From: Chrysogorgia sp. JL179-B06
Lineage: Eukaryota > Cnidaria > Anthozoa > Scleralcyonacea > Chrysogorgiidae
Direction of reading: 5' to 3'
NCBI GenBank assembly: GCA_035772405.1
Contig: JAYKKM010000206.1
Span: 62,001 to 126,000 of the forward strand
DNA: 64,000 bases
The notes under the pieces were generated by a model, which was not told the DNA's origin, did no database searches, and saw only the letters and a program-made list of their open reading frames with translations. Of this stretch, positions 13,537-24,240 are shown in pieces; within the stretch, counting starts at the first letter, position 1; each line of letters opens with the position of its first letter. Both the position numbers and the translations under genes were made by a program.

Positions 13537-16500
13537 GGTTAACAATTTTTTTAACAATTTTTAATAATAATCCATTTTTAGAAAAGATATATACAATGGA
13601 TACAATGGATTTACAACTTGTAAAAATAATTAGGGTAATAAATTAATAAAAAATAACTATACAATATTAAAAAATATATATATACAGCATACTATATAAA
13701 AAACTATTTAATGTTGTTATATATTCTACAGGCCCTAGGAATGAATGAATTACTGTGTCTATTCGTTCCGGACATAGGCAAGTTAAAAACACGAGAATTC
13801 CTAGTATGGTAAGGGTGGATAACCTCATTAGGAATATATTTTTGATTAGGGTGACCATTTTCTTCTACAATTTTTCCAAGTTCTCTTTTATCTGCATTCC
13901 TTCGTCGTTCTTCTAGAGTTGGCAGGTCATTTTTAGGAATGCCGATGATTCGGAGACTCCTGTTCTGAACTTGTTGCAACTCTTCAATGAGATACTTAGG
14001 CAGACCGCCCCATATTGGTGAGCCATATTCAAGCAGTGTGCGTATTTTAGTGCAATAGACTGTAGTCCCCACGATTTTTGGTAGGTTTGACTTCCTGCAC
14101 TCGCGGAGGTAGAAGAGCCTTTTGTTAGCCTTCTTAGTTGTCTCATTTACATGATGATTCCATCGTAGATCATTCTGATGCCATATACCTAGCAGTTTAA
14201 AAGCTGAAACTCTTTCCAGGACTTGATCTCCAACGCGTAGATTTTCAGGTTGATTTATCACCTTACTAAAGGATATCCACATATCTTTCGTTTTGTTGGT
14301 ATTCATTGACATACGATTGGTGCTCGCCCATTCTTGTAAGTTGTCCAGCACCAATTGCATTGTTGATTCATATCCTTTAGGGACGCTGTCAAACACCGTA
14401 CAGTCATCTGCATATTTACACATGCTGATACGATCGCGCAGTTCTGTCGGTATGGCTCTTCAAAATCATGAATGAAGATGTTAAACAATATGGGGGAGAT
14501 CACGGATCCCTGCGGTACACCGGCGGGGCATGGTTCGACAGCCGACAGGACACCGGGGAGCTTTACTTGTTGTGTTCGGTCAGTAAGAAAACTAGCAATC
14601 CACAGCCATAGGCTCCTGTTGATATTCATATTCTTAAGTTTTGACAGTAGAATATTGTGGTCGACCAAATCGAACGCCTTAGAAAAGTCGATAAACAAGG
14701 CATGAATGGATCTCTTTCCAGATGGTTTGTTGTCAGTTTCGTTGAACCAACTTTGGGAGATGTTAATTAGAGCTGACACAGTTGAGCGATTGTCCGAAAA
14801 AGCGTGCTGATTTCCTTTCACCTTCAGAGTATCTTTATTTAATAGGACCTGAATTCTCTCAATGGTCTTAGCGAGAACCGGTAAAACTGAGATTTGCCTG
14901 AAGTCTGTTTTAATTTCTTTAGGGGGACGAACTTTGGGCACTGGGCTGATGAGAGCATGCTTGTATGGAGTAGGATATTTTGCTTGAGTGATACTGGCTG
15001 AGATTATGTTATGTGTGACAACCGCTAATTCCTCAGCGAAGTGCTTTAGCGCCCACGCCGGAACATTGTCAACACCAGTGGCCTTCCTTGGATTCAGCTG
15101 TTTCAGCGTTTTTTTAACCTGACCAATACTTGGTAAACGGGGAGGGTGATCAGGTAGACCATCCGGTTGAACAGGCGCCATAGGGGAGCTGTAATTCTTC
15201 CATGGGCTCGTAAACACATCCTGTAGTTTCTCAGCCATTTCACACAAATCCTCAGGAGACGGGCCACTTACGTTGGAATTCGACTCGCGTGCCCCACAAA
15301 GTGCAAAGATGGATCTGTACCATTTAGCTGGATTTGTTGTGCGTACATTAGCAGCTTTATCTTCATAGTATCGCAGCTTCGCCTTCGATATTAACTCAGC
15401 AGCCTTGATTTGGAGCTGGTGATATATTTCGATGTCTCCTCGGACGAAAGCAGATTGTCTTTCTTTGATCACGCTCTTAATAAATGGGGTCATCCATACT
15501 TTGTCATTTGGGTGCATACGTACTCTTTTCAATGGCATTGTTTCATTTAGCATATTCACCAACATTTCCGTAAATATGGCAACTTTCGCGTCAACATCTC
15601 GTGCATTTATTACATCTTCCCAATTCTCCGCGTTCATACGTAGCATTAACGCGTTGACATTTCTTTGTTTCATGCTTCTGAACTCCCTTAGGACAGCTTT
15701 CAATTTAGGCTGTATTTGGGGAATAGTAATCAGGCATTGATGATCAGAATTCCCAAGCGGGGGGAGGTGTAATGCCGGGGCGTATAAGCCAGCCATGTTT
15801 GTTAGTATCTGGTCCAACACATTTCGGCCACGGGTTGGGGCATGAACCAACTTCCTTAAACCAAATCGTCTGCATAAGCTCTTAACATCAAGCTTGTTAA
15901 AATCACCAGCTATCAGTATGCCTGCAGATGGAGTATCATTGAGTGCAGTGTCCAGGGATTGAGTTATAAAATCAATCATTGCTTTTTCTTCGCTGGCATT
16001 TTTCCCCGGGGGGAAATAAATCCCTGCAGCAAGGATGCAGCTGAATGGTCTAGGGAGTCTCCTCGGGAATACTTTTAGCCATAGTACCTCTTTCTCTTCA
16101 TCTTCTAAATCTTATAGACGACTAGATTTCATCTCGTTCCTGATATAGACTATCACACCTCCACCTAACCTATTCTTTCGGTCTTTTCGGAATATTGCAT
16201 AATTTTCACCAATCGTTACACCCGACGTAGGTATGTTTTCCGACAGCCAAGACTCAGTCACAAAAGCTATGCTTACGTTATTGATTTCCAAAACGTTCTG
16301 GAGTTCGTCAACCTTGTTCGATAGATGACAGGCGTTGGTTAAAAAGATTGATGGTATAGTAGAAATAATTTTGGTTCCTTGAGAGCATTGGACTATTGTA
16401 AGGTTGTTTACATTACGAGTACTTGAGGTGTTAGGATGAATATTTGATGAGATAGAACATCGGCTTCTCTCTCGAAATCTTGAACTTCCATATCCAACAG

Positions 16501-16852
16501 TCGTATTCGCAGTTCTTCGATTAGTACAATATCTTCCAAATCCAGTGCTTACGGTTATTGGCTTTTGTTTCCTGCTGCCCGCTCGGCATCCTCGATGTGT
16601 ACGCGAGTTCTTCGCTATATGAAGATCAACCAGTGTTCTCCACACGGTATCATTAAGCGGCTTTCGAGAATACGAGGTCAAAATGGTAAACAATCCTAAT
16701 CTTAAATACTGTATCACCATTCTTTATAGGTTAGGACACCAATCAAGTATATTAAAAACATCTAGGGAACTATTATCAAGGTAAATGTATAAAAGTTTAG
16801 AGAGCCAAGTCGAAGGCTGCCTGTCAGGCGCCATCTTACAAGCCATCTTACA
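13537..16852 (-). mobile_element. APE-type non-LTR retrotransposon (LINE) inserted in the satellite array
   Basis: The minus-strand element has its 5' end at 16852 and its 3' end at 13537. TAGCA flanks it on both sides (13532-13536 and 16853-16857) as a 5-bp target-site duplication. Uninterrupted paralogous array copies near 4061-4085, 6361-6390 and 9959-9985 show the empty site. The 3' end carries repeated ATTGTTAA-like words rather than poly(A), as in CR1/L2-like LINEs. It encodes an APE-type endonuclease and a reverse transcriptase; no ORF1 is seen. The 5' end holds a duplicated AAGATGGC word. Clade placement (CR1/L2/Jockey-like group) is inference. Confidence 0.9.
13704..16720 (-). pseudogene. 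LINE ORF2: APE endonuclease plus reverse transcriptase, disrupted
   Basis: The reading runs from 16720 down to 13704. The N-terminal part shows APE endonuclease motifs (TESWL, then RKDRKNRLGGGV) and, after an in-frame TAA at 16112-16114, continues in the same frame with GDFN and GNSDHQ (the SDH motif). The reverse transcriptase follows, with FSKAFDLVDHN (motif A), GVPQGSVISPILFN (motif B) and, in a shifted frame, KYADDCTVF (the YADD catalytic motif). A frameshift near 14450-14460 separates motifs B and C. The C-terminal thumb reads through WGGLPKYL and QNRSLRIIG to a stop at 13704. One stop and one frameshift in about 1000 codons indicate recent inactivation. Confidence 0.92.
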
Positions 16853-17514
16853 TAGCAATGTAATGTTGCAATGTAGCAATGCAATGTTGCAATGTAGCAA
16901 TGCAATGTTGCAATGTAGCAATGCAATGTTGCAATGTTGCAATGTAGCAATGTAATGTTGCAATGTAGCAAGTAATGTTGCAATGTAGCAATACAATGTT
17001 GCAATGTACCAATGCAATGGTGCAATGTAGCAATGCAATGTAGCAGTGCAATGCAATATGTAGCAATACAATGCAATGTAGCAATGCAATGCAATGTAGC
17101 AATGCAATGTAGCAATGCAATGCAATTTAGCAATGCAATGTTGCAATGTAGCAATACAATGTTGCAATGTAGCAATGCAATGTAGCAATGTAGCAATGCA
17201 ATGTAGCAATGCAATGTTGCATGAGATGTAGCAATGCAATGTTGCAATGTAGCAATGCAATGTTGCAATGCAATATTGCAATGTAGCAATGCAATGTTGC
17301 AATGTAGAAATGTAATGTTGCAATATGTACCAATGCAATGTTGCAATGTAGCAATGCAATGTTGCAATGTAGCAATGCAATGTTGCAATGTAGCAATGCA
17401 ATGTAGCTATGCAATGTATCAATGCAGCAATACAATGTTGCAATGTAGCAATGCAATGGTGCAATGTAGAAATGCCATGTAGCAATGCAATGCAATGTAG
17501 CAATGCAATGCAAT
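16853..17514. repeat. GCAATG satellite array (right block, continuation)
   Basis: This is the same array as positions 1-13536, resuming immediately after the LINE. It lines up with the stretch beginning near 4080, including the marker GCAAGTAATGTTGC and the joint ACCAATGCAATGGTGC, so it is the displaced continuation and not an independent array. The array ends at about 17514, where unrelated A/T-rich sequence begins. Confidence 0.95.
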
Positions 17515-18244
17515 GTTATTTTAAGCAGTAAAACACATTTAAATTTAGTAAAATCATGCTGTTTCTTAAACATTCTAAAAAAAATTTTAACTTTGTAGAC
17601 AATTTCTGGGAGTTCAAAAACATTTCCCAGAAGACTAATACCACAAATCAACTGTAGTGCTACTGTATGTAAATAAAATCCTAAAATTTAAAGAGAATTG
17701 AAGCTTCAAATAAGAAACTTCACACGCTTCCAAGGAACAAATTAATGATCCATTTATTGCAACTTTTATGTTGCCATGATAACCACCAAGGTGTCTAAAA
17801 ATAATATTTATACTTTTTTTTAACTGTTTGATATAATACAAAAAATCTCATTAATTTGTTCCATAACGACTACTTAATAAGCGTGTGAGTCTAAGTTCTA
17901 ATCTTTAACAAACAGTATTATTTTTCTAAATGATTAATTATTATTGTAAAAACGTATTACAAACTTAACTATTATACAGTAGTTTAATAACAGCGAAGCT
18001 TTAAAAGAGCAGACCGATGGCTTGGCCTTAGTCTTTCCACAGTACCGGCCCACGGTAACAAAGGCTTCGCTTACCCGCTTCGGCGCGAGGTCTGGGAACA
18101 AATATATTATTATAGAGCTGCCTCTTAGGTTATTAATGAACGTTTGAGATGGATTCGAACATAGATTTAAGTCCGTCCAAATAAAGATTATTCTTAGCTT
18201 GATAGACGACCAGCTATTTTAAACGTCTTTGTTCAAGAGAATCC
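17515..18244. other. Unassigned AT-rich spacer
   Basis: No coding region, tandem repeat or transposon end was recognised. A GC-rich patch lies at 18040-18110. Open frames here are short and without recognisable motifs. Confidence 0.6.
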
Positions 18245-18492
18245 TGTTGTATTAGCATATCTATATTAGCATATCTATTAGCATATTGTTATATATGATG
18301 AATCGGGTGAAGTTTCGTATAATATTTATTATTTCTAAAAGAAAATAAGAGTTAGTGTCAGTATTATTCAGGTTCAGGGTTAGGGTTAGGTTAGGTTTGG
18401 AGTTAGGACTATGTTTTAAATTCGGCTGGATACTTAATTATATGAAACGTCAGCCGTTGAATCACTATTAAAATAGGGTCAGTAACACAACA
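18245..18492 (+). repeat. Candidate 5' LTR of a gypsy-like element
   Basis: The segment begins TGTTGTATTAG and ends GTAACACAACA, so it has TG...CA ends within a short inverted repeat (TGTTGT/ACAACA). It is followed directly by a primer-binding-site-like sequence, and a gag-like frame lies downstream on the same strand. Its length of 248 bp suits a short gypsy LTR. Inside it is a telomere-like patch (GGGTTAGGGTTAGG near 18377). No second LTR copy was found in the window, so the call rests on end structure and context. Confidence 0.55.
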
Positions 18493-18510
18493 TGGTGACA
18501 GCGGTGGCTG
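18493..18510 (+). other. Putative primer-binding site
   Basis: TGGTGACAGCGGTGGCTG starts at the first base after the candidate LTR. A TGG-initial sequence at this place is the usual layout for tRNA-primed LTR retrotransposons. The cognate tRNA was not identified. A 19-bp direct duplication (GTTCTGTTAGCTAGCGGG) follows within about 50 bp. Confidence 0.45.
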
Positions 18511-18601
18511 TAGCGAGGTTCTGTTAGCTAGCGGGGTTCTGTTAGCTAGCGGGTTTGGCATTGAAGAAAAAGTGGAAGAGCGATCAGTCGACGACTAATC
18601 A

Positions 18602-18831
18602 AGGCCCCGTACCCACAGAAACGTTTACCTGCGTTTTTGTATTTTTCAGGTAACGAACTGGTTGTTTTCAATTCCCTTGAGAACATTAAACAATACAAAA
18701 ACGCTGGAAAACGTTTCCGTATTGTTTTAAGTAATGAGCTGGTTGTTCTCGATTTCCTAGTTGAGAACAGTAGACAATACAAAAACTCTGACAGGAAAAC
18801 GTTTTCGTGTGTACGGGGGCTAAGAGGGGCC
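18602..18831. mobile_element. Short inverted-repeat MITE-like element
   Basis: The left arm starts GCCCCGTACCCACAGAAACG and the right arm, read in reverse complement, starts GCCCCCGTACACACGAAAAC, with further matches (TTTTTGTATT on each arm, toward the centre). This gives an imperfect palindrome of about 230 bp with internal copies of GAGAACA. It sits between the candidate LTR/PBS and the gag frame, so it probably inserted into the leader of that element. No clear target-site duplication was found, so the transposon superfamily is not assigned. Confidence 0.55.
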
Positions 18832-18869
18832 AATAATTTCTTTGCAATAATGGCCCTGTTACAAGTATA

Positions 18870-19560
18870 ACCAACAGAAAAAATTACCTTCAAGCCAGAA
18901 GATTGGTTAAAATGGATCCGGAGATTCGAGCGATTCAGAATGGCGTCTGGTCTCGAGAAAGAATCCGAAGAAAGTCAAGTTAATACTCTAATCTACTCGA
19001 TGGGCGGCGAAGCAGGCGATATTCTATCACGGATATTCTATCACGGATCTCGAACATTTCTTTATCATTAAAAGAAATGTAATCTTTGAACGAGCTAAGT
19101 TAATGCAACCTTCGAAGCCAACAAGAAAGCGAAACCGTCGACGTATTTATTACAGACTTGTTCAACCTTGCAGAACATATTGTAATATTGTAATTTCGGC
19201 GTTTCATACGTGAAGAATTGATCCGTGACCCCATCGTTGTTGGAATTCTGGATAAAGCGTTGTTGGAAAAGTTGCAGCTCGAGGCAGATCTAACTTTAGA
19301 AAAAGCAGTGAACTTTTCCCGGCAGAAAGAAACTGTGAGAAAGCTGCAGGGTTTTCTTCGAGGCGATGGCAAACAGCTTATCGACTCCGTGGGCGCTGGC
19401 GTCGGAAATTTTCAAAACCGAGACTAAAGAAGGGAAGACCAACTTCTAATGAGCAAGAAAGTAGAAAATTCAACAGGAGCTTAGGATCTATGCATCCCAA
19501 GAAAAGCTGTCCAGCAAACGACTAAACTGTCATAAGTGTAGCAAGACTGGTCACTGGCAA
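18870..19560 (+). pseudogene. Degenerate gag of a gypsy-type LTR element
   Basis: In shifting plus-strand frames one can read EDWLKWIRRFERFRMASGL, EESQVNTLIYSMG, then RDPIVVGILDKALLEKLQLE and DLTLEKAVNFSRQKE, which resemble the retrotransposon gag core of Ty3/gypsy elements. Near 19525 a frame gives CHKCSKTGHW, a shortened CCHC zinc-knuckle. Several frame changes and a local duplication (TATTCTATCACGGAT twice near 19020-19045) break it. No protease, RT or integrase follows, so the element is truncated. The protein would package element RNA; this copy cannot. Confidence 0.65.
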
Positions 19561-20117
19561 ATCAGTCACTGGCAAAGCAGTCAGTCACAGGTGAGATATT
19601 TCAAAATAATGTTTTTCTAGGCGCGATAGTCGTATAAAGTATTGAAGCAGAACCTTGGAAAGCAAATCCCGCAGTGAATGAGTGTAAATTTTAATTTAAG
19701 CTCGAATAAACGAAATATTATGCTTCAACCAACTGATAAAATACTATTAGGCCAATACCGCCTCAATTGTTTATGAAAATTTAAAGCAAAGATAACCTCA
19801 AAGGATAATTCTATTCTAGAGGAGATTTACGTACTTGTCAAATATTTGAGAAAACCATTGTCAGGCAAATCCGAATGTGCTTCATTAAATTTGCTCTAGG
19901 TGGAAAAATTTAAAGCAATAATAATGGAAACTTTTTTTAAATCTTTTGTTATATATACAATTATAAATCTCGCTCAATGAGGTAATTTACAATTGACTAC
20001 TTGAACCACTATAAACTTGAATATATACGTCCATTTTAAAAGTTCATTAATTCAGGATTTGTCCATTCTTTGTTTCTGCAGCAGGAAATATAATATGTTG
20101 TTCTAATGGCGATAGAT

Positions 20118-20118
<1 letters not shown>
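19561..20118. other. Unassigned AT-rich sequence
   Basis: No open frame with recognisable motifs, no tandem repeat and no transposon ends were seen. It may be decayed remainder of the gag-bearing element. Confidence 0.5.

Positions 20119-20178
<60 letters not shown>
20119..20178. repeat. (AAT)n microsatellite, 3' tail of the RLE-type LINE
   Basis: About 20 AAT units on the plus strand, i.e. (ATT)n on the minus strand, followed after a short interval by the 3' non-coding region of the minus-strand LINE. Microsatellite-type tails at this place are common in non-LTR elements. A similar tail ends LINE B at 56044. Confidence 0.85.
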
Positions 20179-20349
20179 TTTATAATATTTATAATAATAA
20201 TAAACTTTATTTCACAATTTATAACTATATTTTACAATAATTTAGTTATTGAAGTTAATAACAGTATAATACATATAAACTCATGGCAGTTAAAAAGATT
20301 AAAATTAAAAATGTCAGTAAAATCACACTCTGATATAAAGGAAAAGTCA

Positions 20350-23300
20350 TTAGCAACGTAGCTGGCTTTCCAGCAAATCGAATTCTAAGTTTTTGTTTTT
20401 CACTTGATTAGGGGATTTTCTAGTCCCTCTCATGCATGCAATGGCTGATCTTAATAGAGCGAAGGAAAGGCGGCATCTCATCCATGCTAAGGTGACAGCA
20501 TATTCCCATTTCCACTTGACTGCTAACATCTCTGCCATTCTCTTGTAAGCAACCATTGTTTCTTTGCTCAGACCACCACTTGTAGAAAAGATCAAAGGTG
20601 TAAACGTACCATGCTCTATTTCTCTTACTCTGTCGCCATATTCTCTTTTTTCATATTCTCCTGGCTTCTGTATAAAGAACTAATGCTGGTGTTGCGATAA
20701 CTAGGCGCGTTTGGGTGGAACACCCTTACGTCAAAAAATGCGCTTTGTTGGCGACACCAGAAACCTTTAGCCTTTATATCAGATCTAGCCTCGTCTTGTC
20801 GGTTTGCAGACTGCGGATATATGCTTTCACCCGTAATTGGCTGTAGCTGTGGTTCCTTCTCTGTTTCGTTACACACCTCACTCAGCCAATCAGCAGTGAT
20901 GTCACGGACCTCATTATGGCGAACAATGGTCATACCACCGTGTGAACAGATCATAGCATGGTCTGTAGAGAAGTTAGCACCACACACGCAGTGCTGAGGC
21001 AGATTCTTTAGCTGCCAACCGTATCGTAGACACAGGGCGTCACGGAACTCGCTCTTATTCAAGTTAAAACCGTGTTCTTTCAGCGGAAGCACAGTGAGCC
21101 AGGAAGAAGAACCTTTCTCATTTAGGAGATCCATTGACCTTTGTTTTGTGGCGGGTAGCATTTCTCTGACGGCATTGGCCTTGTTTGCATGATTTTCTGC
21201 TTTTTCTCGACGTGTCGTCGTTTTAATCTCGCTTAGATCAGGTTTTCGATACGAATCGGCTTGCTCAATTATCATTTGCTTCAGAGGCTCAGTAATCTTT
21301 TTGGATGCATGGAATTGATGGCAAGCTTCTTCAACTGGATTAACGATTTTCAGACCACCATGTCTTGTTGGCAATGATAACATCTTTCTTTCTGCAATGG
21401 AACAGTGACTTCGTCCAGTTAAGGCAGGAATTAACTTCTCAATAATAATCTCTTCGATAGGTTGAAACAACTCATCAACCTTCTCAACCGTCCGCATGAT
21501 AAACTGCCATTTTCCTTTTATGGAATGAATAAAGGCCGCATACGCTGCATGGGGATAAATTTCAGCGATCTTAGCCAGGACATTAATTTCTTCTTTCCAC
21601 TTTTCAACTTTACCTGCGACATACTCTTGAACGAAATTTGACGTACCAATTGCTGCCCCCAGGATGTTATGACCAGCGGTTGTTATACTGATTCCAGTAT
21701 GTTCAAAAAGAGCTGTCGCAAGGTGGATGTATTCTGGCTTGACTACCAAGGTCGTTTTGGCCGGGTTGGGATAGTATCCGTATTCGGGACCAACTGTTGT
21801 CAGTTGTTGCCACCAACTTCTTAGAGCATGTAGCTTTCCTGCTGATGTAGAGTCGTCTGCGAACCAAACTTGTTTAACATCACCAGACGTTTCATGACTT
21901 AGACTGTTGATTAAGGGTGTTATGGCGAGCACATACATAGCCATAGCTAGGGGATCGCCTTGCGTAGTTCCTTCCGATGACAAAATTTCATCACCACCTG
22001 TGACAAATAGTCTCACTGGTTTTGAGTACGTGTTATTAAGCACGGCAGATATCGCTGGACATATGATGCCAATGTTGTGGAGGGCAGCTTTCCGATTCAA
22101 GGTATTGAATGCATTCGTAGTATCAACCAGGAGCATTGCTTCGGTATCATCCATTAATTCGATCTCTTTCATAGCATGTATGGCGGCTTCACATCCTGCT
22201 TCATGACCAGCACATGTTTGGAGGGCTCCGGCAGCAGACTTAACGTCTTCGCCAATAGCTTTGAGAATTGCTTTGGCTACAATACGCCTTGGCACTTCCC
22301 CGACGCCAATAGGGCGCACTCCTGGGTCCTTGTTCAAAGGGATCAAGCGACAAGCTACATATGCCGAAAGGCCATCCGGGTCGACTTGTGTTGTGCACAA
22401 ACGTTTGGCCACACCAGCTAGAGCATTACATAGGTCGCCTGAAGCACCCTTGAACGAAGAACAGAAGCGCCTCCAACCATAAGCATCCACCCCAGACGGG
22501 CCCGCAGAACCGTTTGTTCTCATAGCTGCTTGCTTGATGGTTTCACCGGTTATTCTTTCAAAAACCACCGGATCAAAACATATTCCTTCAGCCTCTGTAT
22601 CAGGGAGTAATACTTCTGATGAAGGTATGTTCGCTTCAGGATGTTTCTCAAGCAAGACATCTCTTGTAGATCTCCATGTAGCATTACCATTACCATTACC
22701 ATCCATATTAGGTAATAATGCGTCGAGTGAAAGAAGGCCGCCCTTATCTGCATTGAAAATCAGGCGGACTGCCTGATGGACCTTTCCTTGCAGCATAAGC
22801 CGACTGAAACCACGCGTGATCTTCTCAAATTCGAGCGGCTGGTTTGTTTGGGAGATGAGATGCTTTTGAATACATCTGCCTTCATTAACGAGTGCCTTTA
22901 TGTCGCCTTTTGACCAAAGATTAAGCCGCCTTTCCAAACAATTTACATGATCTTTTGTCTTACTTTTAACAAACGGTTTTTGCAATAATAAAGATTGCAT
23001 GACTGAGCATGCCTTCAATGAAATGCAATCAAGCGGACTCGCATCAGCATATGACTGATAAAGCCTAGCCATCTCTTGTACGAATGACTTGCCACTTCTC
23101 CCCGATGGAATCAAAAACACGTTACGTTTCCAATGAACAATTTCTTCGTATGCATCGTTTATCCTTGCACAGAACTCATCACCTTTAACTTCATTCCATT
23201 TAAAGCTTGGTTCTTCATTAGGCACATTGCTATCAGTAATGTGCATATTTACTGAATTAAATATTCCTCCTTGATGCAAATGACTGCTTTCGATGTTGAC

Positions 23301-23783
23301 TTGCACTTGATCGTTTATACTAGATTCTAAAACGGTAATCCCTTCGTCAAGAACAGGCTGACTTATCCTCTCACCATTTTCTTCCCCTACGTCGACTTGC
23401 CGCTCATTGATCAGCACTTGATCGATTATGCTAGTTGCCGACGCGGTAGCTCTTTCAACAAGGACAACATGGCCCATCCTTTCACCGTTTCCTTGCCCAA
23501 CGTCGATTGGCCGCTCATTTGCCTCGTAATTATCAACATTGCTGCTTAGTTCAGGAGGTTTTTGCTTTTTCTCATAGCGAGCCACCGTATCTCGTAAATT
23601 TTGTGCCGTTAGATTGAGTGCGGCATAGCCTTTCGCTTCCCATAATAGTTTCATAGTCTTCATATAACCGTGTCGACCGGCATTTGAAGTTCCCTCACTA
23701 TTGCTTCTCTCCAAGGCTCTCTTATGACAGTCGAAAAGATCATCAATCATTAACTGGGTCCATTTTGTCCTACCAGAGGACAA
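20350..23783 (-). pseudogene. RLE-type LINE polyprotein (RT plus restriction-like endonuclease), one frameshift
   Basis: The frame opens at 23783 with MSSGRTKWTQL. Residues 5-70 look like a Myb/SANT-type or MADF-type DNA-binding domain (regular Trp and Leu, LLWEAKGY, NLRDTVARYEKK). The RT follows with SGPSGVDAYGW, RLIPLNKDPGVRPIGVGEV, LLVDTTNAFNTLNR (motif A), EGTTQGDPLAMAMY (motif B) and VWFADDSTSAG (motif C). Near the C terminus CVCGANFSTDHAMIC is a Cys/His knuckle, then RHNEVRD, EARSDI and AFFDVRVF fit a PD-(D/E)XK-like fold. A one-base frameshift near 20650 (A-rich run) shifts the reading into the last segment, STSGGLSKETM to a stop at 20350, which contains CRLSFALLRSA. It copies element RNA at a nicked target. 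Apart from the frameshift it looks intact. Confidence 0.9.
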
Positions 23784-23784
23784 T

Positions 23785-24240
23785 TAGTTTTAAACGTCAT
23801 GATAGAGTTCACAATTTTCACTTCATATAAACATTTTTGCTCCCAAAAAGCAAAGGATTTTTGTCCATCTTCTGTTCGAATTTTTGGAAGGATCAGACTC
23901 TTATGATTTCAATGCGTATTCTTTGTGTGATTACTCCGGATGAAGTAATTTGGTAAACACTGGGCGCTAGGCCATGCAGACATTTGAAAACTTCCAAATA
24001 ATGCAATTTTCTGTTTCTTATGCAGTTTACTCTGGGTAGTTTTACTGAGTTTCTTTGTCCATTTATGACTTTTAAGGCTCTGGTTTGAACATCTTCAAAC
24101 CGTTGTTTCTTTGATTCTGGTATGTCAAAAAAGATATTACTGCAATAGAGCGTCAGGGATAATATCAATGATATTATGTTGTGTGCGAGAGAGCAATTTT
24201 GTTCTCGCTGAAGCCTTTTTAAAAATCCTTTCCATGATAG
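23785..24240 (-). pseudogene. LINE fragment C, C-terminal RT/thumb part
   Basis: Reading on the minus strand from 24240: a frame near the junction gives MERIFKKASARTKLLSR, and after a frameshift LTLYCSNIFF, KKQRFEDVQTRALKVING and LHYLEVFKCLHGLAP, the thumb and C-terminal region of an APE-type LINE. It ends abruptly at the terminus of the Polinton-type element (24241). A minus-strand RT core that ends flush with the other terminus (49357) lies in the orientation and order expected for the other half of the same LINE. The 3' UTR is probably at 23785-23890. Confidence 0.75.

Larger units (their letters stand above)
20119..23800 (-). mobile_element. RLE-type non-LTR retrotransposon
   Basis: The element has a single long minus-strand ORF, a 3' non-coding region of about 170 bp and an (ATT)n tail. 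The architecture (N-terminal DNA-binding-like domain, central RT, C-terminal zinc knuckle and restriction-like endonuclease) is that of early-branching site-specific non-LTR groups (R2/R4/NeSL/Hero/Utopia-like). The 5' boundary is uncertain, just above 23783. No target sequence was recognised at its ends. Confidence 0.8.

Noticed and set aside
1..17514. CRISPR-like array
   Set aside because: There are no unique spacers between units; unit length is 5-13 bp and the surroundings are eukaryotic.
18370..18390. Telomeric repeat tract (GGGTTAGGG)
   Set aside because: Only about two to three imperfect units inside a candidate LTR; not a telomere or clear interstitial tract.
20625..23783. Host gene encoding a 1052-residue protein
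   Set aside because: RT motifs (TTQGDP, FADD), zinc knuckle and RLE-like domain show it is a retrotransposon ORF.
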